32,000 nt of DNA from Candidatus Thioglobus autotrophicus. Lineage in GTDB: Bacteria > Pseudomonadota > Gammaproteobacteria > PS1 > Pseudothioglobaceae. Both the position numbers and the translations under genes were made by a program. This document shows positions 1 through 8,580 of the stretch, piece after piece (position 1 is the first letter of the stretch; each line of letters opens with the position of its first letter). The DNA lies in assembly GCA_022448455.1 (NCBI GenBank), contig JAKUUR010000019.1:1-32000 (forward strand). The letters are read 5' to 3'. The notes under the pieces were generated by a model that worked only from the letters and a program-made list of their open reading frames with translations, searched no databases and was not told where the DNA came from.

Positions 1-568
1 GTTTTACAGGTTCTCTAAGAGGTCCAGAAGGTAAAAGCAAACCATTACCGAAACGACGAATTCCATCAATAACTACAATTTCAACATCCCGTCCCATGGC
101 ATAGTGTTGAAGTCCGTCGTCACTAATAATGATGTCGGCTTGATGGTTAGAAGTCAAATATTTAATCGCTTTATTGCGTCTTTTTGCAACCACAACTTGG
201 GCATTTGTCTGCTGCGCTATTAAAGCTGGCTCGTCGCCGCACTCTCTGGGGTCTGTTAATGGTGTAACTTTCAAAGTGTCCTGGATATACTCTCCACCAA
301 AGCCTCTTGAAACAACCCCAATACTTTTACCTTGTGATTCAAAATACCTACAAAGAGCTATCACTATCGGTGTTTTCCCAGTTCCACCGACAGTAATATT
401 ACCAACCACTATGACTGGCACTTCTGCCTGGCTTACCTTTAGAATACCTACTTTATAACACCAGACTCGTAATTGAGATAATATGAAAAAGACCGCTGAA
501 AAGGGCAATAAAAGGTAGTTGGTGAAGCGCAACTTGTTATGATCAACAAAACTTAAAATACTTGACAT
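1..568 (-). CDS. lpxK: Tetraacyldisaccharide 4'-kinase LpxK, N-terminal part (cut by window edge)
   Basis: LpxK phosphorylates the 4' position of the lipid A disaccharide precursor at the inner membrane. The reverse-strand frame is open from an ATG at 568 to the window edge, about 189 codons, so only the N-terminal part is present. It begins MSSILSFVDHNKLRF, has a hydrophobic segment (LLLPFSAVFFIL) and then the LpxK nucleotide-binding motif VGGTGKTP. Further on are SRGFGG and DDGLQH, also typical of the family. The gene is divergent from the lol operon with only 53 bp between the two starts. In many gammaproteobacteria lpxK sits beside msbA and exbBD or kdsB, but none of these is visible here. 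The identification is firm because both the P-loop and the DDGLQH block are in place. Confidence 0.93.
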   Translation of the reverse strand, partial: MSSILSFVDHNKLRFTNYLLLPFSAVFFILSQLRVWCYKVGILKVSQAEVPVIVVGNITVGGTGKTPIVIALCRYFESQGKSIGVVSRGFGGEYIQDTLKVTPLTDPRECGDEPALIAQQTNAQVVVAKRRNKAIKYLTSNHQADIIISDDGLQHYAMGRDVEIVVIDGIRRFGNGLLLPSGPLREPVK

Positions 569-621
569 TTTGAATACTTTAATCACTTTTAAAACATTAA
601 TTATGACAAAATATTCTGACT

Positions 622-1860
622 ATGAGTGTTGAATTTCATATTTCTAACCAATATTTACGTTCTAATCGAAAAAAAGGCTTCGTTTCCTTTATTTCTGGGG
701 TTTCGATGGTAGGATTAATTCTTGCTGTCATGTCGTTAATTACCGTCTTGTCAGTAATGAATGGCTTTCATGAAGAGCTAACAAATCGTGTTTTAAATGC
801 AATATCTCATTCATACATAACTGAAAACGACAATACCCTTGAAAACTGGGAAGAGCTGAGAGAGAAGATTAACACACACGACCAAATATTAGCTTCATCT
901 CCATATGTTGAAAATTTTGCTTTGATAACTTCAAAGAATTCTTCTCAGGGAGTAAGTGTTAGAGGAATAATCATAAATCTAGAGATTAAAACTTCTGCCT
1001 TACTAGACGAGATTAAATATGGTGAAATTAAACTGACTGAAGATGCATCATCTGTCTTGATTGGAGTTGGGTTAGCGACGTTATTGAGTGCTGGCATCGG
1101 TGATTCAGTAACTCTAATGGCACCCAGTAGAAACTCAATCGGCTTATTGATGCCCAAATTAAAAACTTTTACCGTGACTGGCATATTTAATGCTGGTCTA
1201 AACGAATATAACAACAATTTAGCATTTATTCATCTGAATGATGCCCAAGAGCTTTTCAGTTTAGATAATCAAGTGTCAGGAATTCGCCTTAAAGTAGACA
1301 ACCTGTTTGAGGCAAACAAAATTACTAATGATGTTGTTGAAAAGCTTGGTAGTGATTTGTATTATGGTGTTGATTGGATGCAACAAAAACGAAATTTTAT
1401 TAGAGCTTTAAACCTTGAAAAACAAATGATTGCTGTAGTCCTTTCTTTAATTATTGCTGTAGCGGCCTTTAATATTGTCTCCATGATGGTTATGGTGGTT
1501 ACTGACAAAAAATCTGATATTGCAATCCTTAGAACTATTGGAATGACCCCAAAAAGAATCGTCAAAATATTTTTTTATCAAGGTCTAAGTATTGGCCTTA
1601 TTGGTATCGTTGTTGGAACCGTTCTTGGGCTTTTGTTGGCTCTGAACATCGAATCAGTTATCTCGGGAATTGAAACCATCCTTGGCTTTCAATTTTTTCC
1701 AAAAGATGTTTTTTACATCAACCGCTTCCCATCTGTAATCCAATTAAATGATGTTTTAAGTGTCGTAATAGGCGCCATTGTGTTAGCAGTTATTGCCGCA
1801 ATTTATCCAGCCAGACGTGCTGGCAAAATAAATATCTCTGAGGTGCTCAGACATGAATAA
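622..1860 (+). CDS. Lipoprotein-releasing ABC transporter permease (LolC/LolE family)
   Basis: This is an inner-membrane permease of the Lol system, which extracts outer-membrane lipoproteins and passes them to the carrier LolA. At 412 aa it has the family's usual length. There is one hydrophobic helix near residues 22-45, a large periplasmic domain, and three helices in the C-terminal third (about 270-300, 315-345 and 370-395) forming the FtsX/MacB-type permease domain. The N-terminal block with YLRSNRKKGFVSFIS and the C-terminal [17 protein letters not shown] are typical of LolC/E. The ATG at 622 has no obvious Shine-Dalgarno sequence. The stop overlaps the start of lolD by 8 bp, so the two are translationally coupled. 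Only one permease gene is present, so it may act as a homodimer (as in LolF-type systems) or pair with a paralogue elsewhere. I therefore give no C or E letter. Confidence 0.92.
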   Translation: MSVEFHISNQYLRSNRKKGFVSFISGVSMVGLILAVMSLITVLSVMNGFHEELTNRVLNAISHSYITENDNTLENWEELREKINTHDQILASSPYVENFALITSKNSSQGVSVRGIIINLEIKTSALLDEIKYGEIKLTEDASSVLIGVGLATLLSAGIGDSVTLMAPSRNSIGLLMPKLKTFTVTGIFNAGLNEYNNNLAFIHLNDAQELFSLDNQVSGIRLKVDNLFEANKITNDVVEKLGSDLYYGVDWMQQKRNFIRALNLEKQMIAVVLSLIIAVAAFNIVSMMVMVVTDKKSDIAILRTIGMTPKRIVKIFFYQGLSIGLIGIVVGTVLGLLLALNIESVISGIETILGFQFFPKDVFYINRFPSVIQLNDVLSVVIGAIVLAVIAAIYPARRAGKINISEVLRHE

Positions 1861-2530
1861 TATCATCGAGTGTCGTTCTCTTTGTTTTTCCTATACGGAA
1901 GGGAGTAATCAAACTTCCATATTGAGTAATTTAAGGCTTGACGTCAAATCAGGAGAATCTATTGCTATTTTAGGTCCATCTGGTTGTGGAAAATCGACAC
2001 TACTCAATTTGATTGCAGGTCTCGACACACCTTCTTCAGGCGATGTTCTAATTAATAACAGTAATATTACAAAACTCAATGAACAAGATCGTACAGAGTT
2101 GCGCGCCAATACTTTTGGTTTTGTTTATCAATTTCATCACTTATTATATGATTTTTCTTCCGTTTATAATGTTGCCATGCCACTGCTCATTAAAGGAGTT
2201 GATAAGGAGAATGCAATTGCCCAGTCTGAGAAACTATTAACAAGAGTTGGTTTGGAAAATCGATTGAACCACAAGCCATCAGAACTCTCTGGTGGAGAAA
2301 GACAAAGGGTAGCGATAGCAAGAGCTATGGTCGTTGAGCCTGACTGTCTCTTAGCTGATGAACCTACAGGTAATCTTGATGCCAAGAATGCTAAAGATGT
2401 ACTAGAGTTAATCTTGGAACTCGATGAAAATAACACTTCATCACTCGTGATTGTAACTCATGATCAAGACATTGCCAAAAAAATGAACAGAAAGCTCACC
2501 TTGAGTAATCAGCAACTCATTGAAACATGA
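1853..2530 (+). CDS. lolD: Lipoprotein-releasing system ATP-binding protein LolD
   Basis: This is the cytoplasmic ATPase that powers lipoprotein release by the LolC/E-type permease. The protein is 225 aa, normal for LolD. It shows Walker [10 protein letters not shown] (residues 41-49), a Q-loop in [10 protein letters not shown] (about 92-101, close to the LolD-typical YQFHHLLPDF), the ABC signature LSGGERQR (145-152), Walker B CLLADEP (165-171) and the switch His in VTHD near the C terminus. The YQFHHLL segment separates LolD from the related MacB and FtsE ATPases. It overlaps the upstream permease gene by 8 bp and is the last gene of the plus-strand operon. The convergent oadB ends about 95 bp further on. 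Confidence 0.95.
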   Translation: MNNIIECRSLCFSYTEGSNQTSILSNLRLDVKSGESIAILGPSGCGKSTLLNLIAGLDTPSSGDVLINNSNITKLNEQDRTELRANTFGFVYQFHHLLYDFSSVYNVAMPLLIKGVDKENAIAQSEKLLTRVGLENRLNHKPSELSGGERQRVAIARAMVVEPDCLLADEPTGNLDAKNAKDVLELILELDENNTSSLVIVTHDQDIAKKMNRKLTLSNQQLIET

Positions 2531-2624
2531 AACTTTATCAACTGGAGTTGATCTGTACTCCTGAGAATGAATGGTTCGTTAGATAAAACTTCAATAATTG
2601 TTAGACTATCAGCAGAATATATAA

Positions 2625-3755
2625 CTATCCTAAAAACTGAATCATAATACCAGCTGCAATTGCTGAGCCGATTACACCCGCTACATTAGGTCCCATTGCG
2701 TGCATTAATAAGAAGTTATGTGGATCAGATTCAAGGCCAACTTTGTTTGAAACGCGCGCTGCCATTGGAACCGCTGAAACACCTGCTGAGCCAATCAGAG
2801 GATTAACTTTATTTTTACTGAATATGTTCATCAATTTAGCCATCAACAAGCCACTCGTTGTACCAATTGCAAAAGCAACCAAGCCCAATAGTAATATTCC
2901 TAATGTATCGAGTTGTAAGAATTTTTCAGCCATTAACTTCGATCCCACAGCCAATCCAAGAAAAATAGTTACAATATTAATCAGAGCATTTTGAGTCGTA
3001 TCACTCAGACGATTCACTACACCCGACTCTTTCATTAAGTTACCAAACGCAAACATACCCAACAATGGTGCTGCTGCAGGGAGAAGCAACGCGACAAGTA
3101 GTAACAAGATAATTGGAAAAATAATTTTTTCAGTTTTTGAAACCTCTCGCAGTTGTACCATCTTAATTTGTCTTTCTTTCTCAGTCGTCATCGCCCTCAT
3201 GATTGGTGGCTGAATGAGTGGAACGAGTGCCATATAAGAGTATGACGCTACAGCTATAGCACCTAGAAGTTCTGGCGCCAGTATTGATGCAACATAAATC
3301 GAAGTAGGACCATCAGCACCACCAATAATGCCAATGGCAGCAGCTTGCTTTAAAGTAAAGTCAAATATCCCAAGCGCTGATAAGCCAACCGCCCCAAGTA
3401 AGGTTGCAAAAATGCCAAACTGAGCTGCAGCACCCAGTAATAAGGTTTTTGGATTTGCAAGTAGTGGACCAAAATCAGTTAAAGCACCAACACCCATAAA
3501 AATAATGAGTGGGAATGCACCAGACTCAATACCTACCATATAAAAGAGATGAAGAATGCCGCCATCTACAGCCAAATTGGCTCCAGGAATGTTACTTAGA
3601 ATTGCGCCGAAACCAATAGGCAAAAGTAAAAGAGGTTCAAACTTTTTTACAATAGCCAGATAAATTAACAGGATACCGACTAACAACATCAGCCCTTGAC
3701 CCCATGCCATTTGATATAAGCCAGTATTGATCCAAAGTAAGTTTAATTGTTCCAT
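2625..3755 (-). CDS. oadB: Na+-pumping oxaloacetate decarboxylase, beta subunit (OadB)
   Basis: This integral membrane subunit decarboxylates carboxybiotin and couples the reaction to Na+ export. The protein is 376 aa with about nine to eleven hydrophobic segments. Family hallmarks are GGADGP at residues 145-150, with the Na+-site Asp at 148, and [18 protein letters not shown] in the C-terminal third, which forms the second conserved region. The ATG at 3755 lies 2 bp after the oadA stop, so this is the third gene of an oadG-oadA-oadB operon. Beta subunits of glutaconyl-, methylmalonyl- and malonyl-CoA decarboxylases are homologous, but the neighbouring alpha subunit with a pyruvate-carboxylase-like carboxyltransferase domain points to oxaloacetate. 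In a marine cell the enzyme could contribute to the sodium-motive force, which is inference. Confidence 0.95.
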   Translation of the reverse strand: MEQLNLLWINTGLYQMAWGQGLMLLVGILLIYLAIVKKFEPLLLLPIGFGAILSNIPGANLAVDGGILHLFYMVGIESGAFPLIIFMGVGALTDFGPLLANPKTLLLGAAAQFGIFATLLGAVGLSALGIFDFTLKQAAAIGIIGGADGPTSIYVASILAPELLGAIAVASYSYMALVPLIQPPIMRAMTTEKERQIKMVQLREVSKTEKIIFPIILLLLVALLLPAAAPLLGMFAFGNLMKESGVVNRLSDTTQNALINIVTIFLGLAVGSKLMAEKFLQLDTLGILLLGLVAFAIGTTSGLLMAKLMNIFSKNKVNPLIGSAGVSAVPMAARVSNKVGLESDPHNFLLMHAMGPNVAGVIGSAIAAGIMIQFLG

Positions 3756-3757
3756 AA

Positions 3758-5560
3758 CTATGCCAACGACAGCAATACTTGGCCAACAGTTACCGAATCG
3801 CCTTCCTTGACACTGATATTAGTCACAACCCCAGAATGAGCTGCTTTAATCTCAGTTTCCATTTTCATTGCCTCTAAAATGAGTAATGCATCTCCTTCGT
3901 TTACACTCTGATTTGGGTTAACCAAAATTTTCCAGATATTGCCTGAAAGTGGAGCATGTACCTCTTCTGCATCACTCGACGGAGTCGACTTCGATTCAAC
4001 TTGGGAAATATTGGATGATTGACTCTGTTTATCAGAGGTGGTAATCATTGAAGTTATATCACCACCAGCTGAAACGCTCACTGAATAAGAGTTACCTTCA
4101 AACGAGACAGTATAAATGCCTTCATTTTTTTCATTAACAGTTGCATTAGATACTTCTTGTGGAGCTGGTTCAAAGAAATCAGGATTATTTCTATTTTCCA
4201 AAAATTGAATCCCAACCTGTGGGAAAAGAGCATAGGTAAGTAGGTCATCAATCTTATCTTCAGCAAGATCTATTTTTTTCTTAGAAATGATTTCATCAAA
4301 CTGAGATTCGAGAATATCCATCTCTGGAGCAATATTATCGGCAGGTCGACAGGTTATCGGATCAGAACCCTCTAAAACTCTTGCCTGAAGCTCAGCGTCT
4401 ACAGAAGCTGGAGTGGCACCATACTCGCCTTTAAGAATACCACTGGTTTCCTTGGTGATGGTTTTGTAACGCTCTCCAGTTAAAATATTTAGCACTGACT
4501 GTGTTCCAACAATTTGAGAAGTTGGTGTCACAAGAGGTATATAACCGAGATCCTTTCGAACTCGAGGAATTTCTAATAAAACTTCATCCATCTTGTCAAG
4601 AGCATTTTGCTCTTTTAACTGGTTTTCCATGTTAGTTAACATTCCACCAGGAACCTGAGAAAGTAAAATTCGCGAATCAACACCCTTTAAAGAACCTTCA
4701 AACTTCGAGTACTTAGCACGAATAGGTTTAAAGTATTGATCCACTTCCTCTAGTTTCTTTAAGTCCAAGCCAGTTTTGCGTGGACCGTGCTCCAAAATAG
4801 AGACTACCGAGTTAGTAGCTGAATGACCATAGGTCATACTCATTGAGCCAATCGATGTATCAACACGATCTACTCCAGCCTCAACTGCCTTAATAATGCA
4901 AGCTGTTGAAAGTCCCGTTGTAGCATGAGCATGAAGCTGAATAGGAATATCAATAGCATTTTTTAACTTCTTCACTAAATCATAGGCCACATAAGGTTGT
5001 AATAAACCAGCCATATCTTTAATACATAGAGAATGTGCCCCCATATCTTCAATCTTCTTGGCCATCTCTACCCAAAGTTCTACCGTATGGACTGGACTAA
5101 CAGTATAGGAAATAGTGCCCTGAGCATGCTGACCAATTTTCACTGTTTGATTGATAGCAGTTTCTAGATTTCGCATATCATTCATTGCATCAAATATGCG
5201 AAAAATCCCAACACCATTATCTGCACATCGGTCAACGAATTTGCACACAACATCGTCACTGTAGTGACGATAACCTAATAAATTTTGTCCTCTCAGCAAC
5301 ATTTGTTGAGGAGTATTAGGCATAACTTTTTTTATTTCACGAATTCTTTCCCAGGGATCTTCGCCTAGAAAGCGAATACAAGAATCAAAAGTGGCACCAC
5401 CCCAGGACTCCATCGACCAGTAACCAATCTGATCCAGTTTTTCAGCAATCGGTAACATGTCATCAATCCTCATACGAGTAGCAAAAAGTGACTGGTGAGC
5501 GTCCCTTAAAACTAGCTCGGTAATTTCAACTGGACTGGTGTTTTCTTTTGAATTCGACAT
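3758..5560 (-). CDS. oadA: Oxaloacetate decarboxylase alpha subunit (OadA), biotin-carrying
   Basis: This is the cytoplasmic carboxyltransferase subunit. It moves the carboxylate of oxaloacetate to biotin, giving pyruvate, and presents carboxybiotin to OadB. At 600 aa it has the full family length. The N-terminal DRE-TIM/HMGL-like domain shows metal-site residues at D20 ([10 protein letters not shown]) and H210/H212 ([12 protein letters not shown]), with the carboxyl-transfer lysine K181 (CIKDMAG). A conserved carboxylase domain follows to about residue 465. After a Ser-rich linker (about 505-530) comes the biotinyl domain, with biotin-attachment K566 in EAMKMET. The ATG at 5560 follows a GAGGAA Shine-Dalgarno region. 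It lies between oadG (4 bp upstream) and oadB (2 bp downstream). Pyruvate carboxylase subunit B looks similar, but the oadG and oadB neighbours settle the call. Confidence 0.96.
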   Translation of the reverse strand: MSNSKENTSPVEITELVLRDAHQSLFATRMRIDDMLPIAEKLDQIGYWSMESWGGATFDSCIRFLGEDPWERIREIKKVMPNTPQQMLLRGQNLLGYRHYSDDVVCKFVDRCADNGVGIFRIFDAMNDMRNLETAINQTVKIGQHAQGTISYTVSPVHTVELWVEMAKKIEDMGAHSLCIKDMAGLLQPYVAYDLVKKLKNAIDIPIQLHAHATTGLSTACIIKAVEAGVDRVDTSIGSMSMTYGHSATNSVVSILEHGPRKTGLDLKKLEEVDQYFKPIRAKYSKFEGSLKGVDSRILLSQVPGGMLTNMENQLKEQNALDKMDEVLLEIPRVRKDLGYIPLVTPTSQIVGTQSVLNILTGERYKTITKETSGILKGEYGATPASVDAELQARVLEGSDPITCRPADNIAPEMDILESQFDEIISKKKIDLAEDKIDDLLTYALFPQVGIQFLENRNNPDFFEPAPQEVSNATVNEKNEGIYTVSFEGNSYSVSVSAGGDITSMITTSDKQSQSSNISQVESKSTPSSDAEEVHAPLSGNIWKILVNPNQSVNEGDALLILEAMKMETEIKAAHSGVVTNISVKEGDSVTVGQVLLSLA

Positions 5561-5563
5561 AGC

Positions 5564-5797
5564 TTATCTTCCTCTATGCATCTTGATTGCTTTTTTAACA
5601 ATTGCTTCTGTTCTTTCATCAATACCACTCGACAATTCAATGTTTGAGGTCGCTGCAAGATTTAAATTGGGCTGAAATCTTTTGACTAATACCGACATCG
5701 AGGTAGTTACTACAACCATCAATGCGAGGAATACAAAAACAAAACCCATCCCAAAAAGGGTTAAATTTATTGCTTCAGCAACAAGATTGTTATCCAT
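5564..5797 (-). CDS. oadG: Oxaloacetate decarboxylase gamma subunit (OadG)
   Basis: This is the small membrane subunit that assembles the alpha and beta subunits of the Na+ pump. It is 77 aa with one N-terminal transmembrane helix (about residues 11-35, LTLFGMGFVFVFLALMVVV) and a short polar tail. The family is poorly conserved beyond this layout, so the call rests on size, topology and position 4 bp upstream of oadA. The tail ends AIKMHRGR and lacks the long Pro/Ala-rich, His-tipped C terminus of some homologues. Its ATG is only 22 bp from the mature 3' end of the tRNA-Leu gene, leaving little room for a private promoter. Confidence 0.88.
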   Translation of the reverse strand: MDNNLVAEAINLTLFGMGFVFVFLALMVVVTTSMSVLVKRFQPNLNLAATSNIELSSGIDERTEAIVKKAIKMHRGR

Positions 5798-5819
5798 TGT
5801 TAACTTTCCTAATAAATTT

Positions 5820-5906
5820 TGGTACCAGTGGACGGGCTCGAACCGTCACTCCCGCAAAGGAACCGGATTTTGAGTCCGGCGTGTCTACCAATTCCACCAC
5901 ACTGGC
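5820..5906 (-). tRNA. tRNA-Leu (anticodon CAA)
   Basis: Read on the minus strand, this is an 87-nt class II tRNA with encoded CCA. The acceptor stem GCCAGTG pairs with CACTGGT (one G-U at the first pair). The anticodon stem is CCGGA/TCCGG around the loop CTCAAAA, which gives anticodon CAA and reads UUG. The long variable arm TTCCTTTGCGGGAGT is typical of tRNA-Leu, and the T-arm is GACGGTTCGAGCCCGTC. It is squeezed between the infA stop (10 bp upstream) and oadG (22 bp downstream), all on the same strand. Confidence 0.97.
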
Positions 5907-5916
5907 ATATCTAAGT

Positions 5917-6135
5917 TTATTTATGTCTAAATGTAATTCTACCTTTAGTTAGATCATAAGGTGTCATTTCAACAGTTACCTTATCGCCAGGTAATATGCG
6001 AATATAGTGCTTCCGAATCTTACCAGATATATGTGCTAGAATGCTGTGACCATTTTCCAATTCAACTTTAAAAGTTGTATTGGGTAATTTTTCTTTTACT
6101 ACGCCCTCTAACTCTATGTAATCGCTCTTCGACAT
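5917..6135 (-). CDS. infA: Translation initiation factor IF-1
   Basis: IF-1 binds the ribosomal A site during initiation. The protein is 72 aa, the exact family size, and is a single S1/OB-fold domain. It has the conserved features [32 protein letters not shown] and [21 protein letters not shown]. The initiator-side region [11 protein letters not shown] has the usual pattern. It is divergent from metF (105 bp apart) and is followed after 10 bp by tRNA-Leu on the same strand. The identification is unambiguous. Confidence 0.98.
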   Translation of the reverse strand: MSKSDYIELEGVVKEKLPNTTFKVELENGHSILAHISGKIRKHYIRILPGDKVTVEMTPYDLTKGRITFRHK

Positions 6136-6223
6136 ATTATTTTTATAATTAAGTATTAATAAAAAACCAGTGGAGATTATACATTAACAATTTATATAGT
6201 TCATGACATAGAAAGAAGGCAGG

Positions 6224-6229
6224 TATAAT
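6224..6229 (+). promoter_or_regulatory. Putative -10 element for metF
   Basis: A perfect TATAAT hexamer ends 11 bp before the metF ATG. The best upstream hexamer is TTCATG at 6200-6205, 18 bp away and a weak match to TTGACA. Transcription from here would begin about 5 nt before the start codon, and no Shine-Dalgarno sequence is visible. The message may therefore be leaderless. This is sequence matching only. Confidence 0.4.
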
Positions 6230-6240
6230 TTTTTCCGATA

Positions 6241-7080
6241 ATGAATATTAGTTTTGAATTTTTCCCAGCACGTACTGAGCATGGGGAAAAAGCCCTCAAA
6301 GAAGTACAAAAAGAACTCAGCGCCATCAAGCCTGAGTTTTTTTCTGTCACTTTTGGAGCACTGGGTTCATCACAAGATGCCACTTTTGAAACAATTGTCA
6401 ACCTCCTAAAAAATACAAATGTTCCAATATCGCCTCATCTTACTTGTGTTGGTATAAAGAAAAGTCAAGCCACTGACTTGCTTGACAAATATGTTGAACT
6501 TGGTGTGAATCGAGTTATGGTGCTAAAGGGTGATACCCCTACAGTTCGTTTTCCATATAAAAATAGTAGAGACAAAGGTGACTTTCATTTTGCAAATGAG
6601 ATGGTTGAGTTTATCAAAGAACAATATAAAGGCTACTTTCACATTCAAGTAGGCGCTTTTCCTGAAAAGCACCCTCAATCAAAGTGTTTTGCTAATGATA
6701 TGGAGTTTTTTGTTAACAAAGTGAATTCGGGTGCAAACAGTGCCGTCACACAATATTTTTATAATGTAGACGCTTATTTTCGCTTTGTAGACGAGGTACA
6801 AAAATTCGGTGTTGATATACCTATTGTTCCAGGCATTATGCCAATTACAAACTATGAAGAGTTGATTCGCTTTTCAAAAATCGCTGGTGCTGAAATTCCC
6901 TCTTGGATTATTAATCGACTAAAAATTTATAGAGATGACAAGGAAAGTCTTAAAGCATTTGGACAAGAAGTTGTAAGCGAAATGTGCTTAAAACTAAAAG
7001 CTGGTGGCGTAAAGGATTTTCATTTCTATAGCATGAATCGGACCGAGCCAGTTTTATCTATAGCACAAAATATTATCTAG
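6241..7080 (+). CDS. metF: 5,10-methylenetetrahydrofolate reductase MetF
   Basis: MetF reduces 5,10-methylene-THF to 5-methyl-THF, the methyl donor for methionine synthesis, using FAD. The protein is 279 aa and forms a TIM barrel. Visible motifs are FEFFPAR at the N terminus (Glu6 corresponds to the catalytic Glu28 of E. coli MetF), SPHLTC, VLKGDTP, VGAFPEKHPQS, ANSAVTQYFYNVDAYFRF, VPGIMPI and the C-terminal GGVKDFHFYSMNR. The N terminus is about 20 residues shorter than in E. coli, starting right before FEFF. The only nearby start is the ATG at 6241, placed directly after a TATAAT element. It stands alone on the plus strand between two minus-strand groups. Its product feeds methionine/SAM supply, the source of the MTA handled at 19910-24390. 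Confidence 0.95.
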   Translation: MNISFEFFPARTEHGEKALKEVQKELSAIKPEFFSVTFGALGSSQDATFETIVNLLKNTNVPISPHLTCVGIKKSQATDLLDKYVELGVNRVMVLKGDTPTVRFPYKNSRDKGDFHFANEMVEFIKEQYKGYFHIQVGAFPEKHPQSKCFANDMEFFVNKVNSGANSAVTQYFYNVDAYFRFVDEVQKFGVDIPIVPGIMPITNYEELIRFSKIAGAEIPSWIINRLKIYRDDKESLKAFGQEVVSEMCLKLKAGGVKDFHFYSMNRTEPVLSIAQNII

Positions 7081-7121
7081 AAATAGGCACACCAATAACC
7101 CTTATAAACACATACAAAAAT

Positions 7122-7155
7122 CACCTAAACTATAGTTGGTCAAGGGGTGTTTTTT
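7122..7155 (+). terminator. Weak candidate terminator after metF
   Basis: A short CACC (7122-7125) and GGTG (7146-7149) can pair, followed by six T (7150-7155). The loop contains the self-complementary AACTATAGTT. The stem is short and the loop long, so this is a marginal call made mainly from the position just after metF. Confidence 0.25.
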
Positions 7156-7169
7156 ATGAGATTGAAAAC

Positions 7170-7619
7170 TTAGTGAAGAAAACGCTTTGAATGGACCCAG
7201 CCTTGCAGTTTTTGAAAGTCTGTCTTCCTCTCTGGTTGGACAATTTTCTCCAGCTCAACTAATCGCTCGTTAAGCTCATTGAAGGCGTTAGAATAGTGCT
7301 TACTCTTTAGTGATTCTTGATACAACTTGGATTTTAAAGTTGCAATCACAGAAACCAAGTCTTGGTCATTACTTGCATCACTCACTTGACTGTCCTTACT
7401 GAGTTTAACTTGAGTATCTTGAAAGCGCTTAAGATGTTCAGTCGCTTTGGAATCGTTATAAAAATGGAAATTATCATTGGCCAAATTGTCTGGATTAAAA
7501 GGAACAACTCGGGCAGAAATATTTAAATCTTGAAGGGATCCACGAGTGGTTGGTTGTTGGACAGTAAAACCACTTACGCCCAATAAGCGTGCAACCCATG
7601 AGATACCAAATTTAATCAC
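7170..7619 (-). CDS. Small hypothetical protein downstream of hemD
   Basis: I do not recognise this 149-aa protein. The N terminus (IKFGISWVARLLGVSGFTVQQ) is mildly hydrophobic but not a clear membrane helix. The middle is polar, and residues about 88-135 are rich in K, E and L (KSKLYQESLKSK, NELNERLVELEK), suggesting a helical or coiled-coil segment. The start is a GTG at 7619, supported by a GGAG five bases upstream. An in-frame TGA lies six codons before it, which excludes a longer N terminus. It follows hemD by 60 bp on the same strand. HemX, frequent at this position in gammaproteobacteria, is larger with an N-terminal membrane anchor and does not resemble this protein. Coding status is likely because of the good RBS and open frame. 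No function is proposed. Confidence 0.6.
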   Translation of the reverse strand: MIKFGISWVARLLGVSGFTVQQPTTRGSLQDLNISARVVPFNPDNLANDNFHFYNDSKATEHLKRFQDTQVKLSKDSQVSDASNDQDLVSVIATLKSKLYQESLKSKHYSNAFNELNERLVELEKIVQPERKTDFQKLQGWVHSKRFLH

Positions 7620-7623
7620 TTGA

Positions 7624-7628
7624 ACTCC
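7624..7628 (-). promoter_or_regulatory. Shine-Dalgarno site fixing the GTG start at 7619
   Basis: On the minus strand GTGGAGTTCAA precedes the GTG, with the GGAG core about five bases upstream. It is the only plausible initiation signal, because an in-frame stop lies just beyond it. Confidence 0.5.
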
Positions 7629-7679
7629 ACTTCATGTTTCAGATAAGTTACCCAGACCTCACCACCTCGGGTAATATTT

Positions 7680-8408
7680 TTATTTTTGATGATTTAGCAG
7701 TTCTATTATAGTCCCTTTATCAGAAGGAGTGCGAGCAACATGCACATTTTTAAAACCTATTGATTGTGCTTGAACTTTTATTCTTTCACTCAAAACAACA
7801 AGAGTCCTCGATTTTAGCTGATCCACATGGTATAAACGTATCTCTTTAACTAACTTAACAACATTAAAAAGACTTTCAACACTATTAGCAATGACAATGC
7901 CATCTGGTGTTTGCATAAAACGTTCTATCGACTCGACATGAAGGCGAGATACTTCACAAGCGGCGCGCCTATAAACTTCAAGATAGTCTACTTGATTCAT
8001 TACTTTGAGTGAATTTTTCAAAGTTTCTGAGCCGCCCTTACCTCTCACTATGAGTACTTTTTTATCAGCTAATTCAGAACATTCCGGCATCGCTAAAAGT
8101 TCTTGACTAGAGGCATTTTCCAATGGATAGGCGTCAACCTTTACACCCTTATCAGTCAACTTTTTCGCAGTAATCGGGCCTACAGCAAATACTTTCAAAG
8201 GTTCAACAAATAACTGACTAAAATATTCTTCAGCATAAATAACCGCATTAACACTAATAAAAATAATGACGTCATAACGCTGACTAGGTAAAACAGTATC
8301 AATTTTATTAATCTCGAAGGCAGGAAAGAGCACATAATCCAAATCCGAATCTTCCAATAAGGACTGGAGATTTCCAACTTGTGATAAGGGTCTAGTTAAC
8401 AGTACCAT
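7680..8408 (-). CDS. hemD: Uroporphyrinogen-III synthase HemD
   Basis: HemD closes and inverts ring D of hydroxymethylbilane to give uroporphyrinogen III for haem and sirohaem. The protein has the two-lobed HemD pattern: VLLTRPLSQ at the N terminus, IIFISVNAV (about 49-57), VFAVGPITAKKL (about 73-84), VLIVRGKGG (about 117-125) and YRRAAC starting the return. The second lobe ends VARTPSDKGTIIELL, the usual C-terminal signature. I place the start at ATG 8408 (242 aa). A TTG three bases upstream would also be open, but the AGG of TGAGGTC is better spaced from the ATG. hemC is not adjacent. Sirohaem need would fit sulfite-reductase biology but is not specific to it. Confidence 0.92.
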   Translation of the reverse strand: MVLLTRPLSQVGNLQSLLEDSDLDYVLFPAFEINKIDTVLPSQRYDVIIFISVNAVIYAEEYFSQLFVEPLKVFAVGPITAKKLTDKGVKVDAYPLENASSQELLAMPECSELADKKVLIVRGKGGSETLKNSLKVMNQVDYLEVYRRAACEVSRLHVESIERFMQTPDGIVIANSVESLFNVVKLVKEIRLYHVDQLKSRTLVVLSERIKVQAQSIGFKNVHVARTPSDKGTIIELLNHQK

Positions 8409-8513
8409 CAAGACCTCATCAAAAACAGTGTCTTATGACAGCGTATTAAAACTACTGGATAAAAAATGACTCTAAAAGCTAAGCTCAGTTGGCCAATAAA
8501 AAACTCTGTTTTA

Positions 8514-8541
8514 TTCATTCTAAGTTGTATGCCTTTATAAT
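8514..8541 (+). promoter_or_regulatory. Putative promoter for the exchanger-tsaE-amidase operon
   Basis: A TATAAT at 8536-8541 lies 16 bp after a TTCATT (8514-8519), in the 172-bp gap between divergent hemD and the exchanger gene. The -10 is perfect and the -35 poor. Transcription would start about 35 bp before the ATG at 8581. Confidence 0.35.
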
Positions 8542-8580
8542 AAGCCCCAATAAAATAGTATATATCACCAACAAATAATA

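Noticed and set aside
2537..2552. ATCAAC-TGGA-GTTGAT hairpin between lolD and oadB as a terminator
   Set aside because: It has a 6-bp AT-leaning stem with no T-run on either strand.
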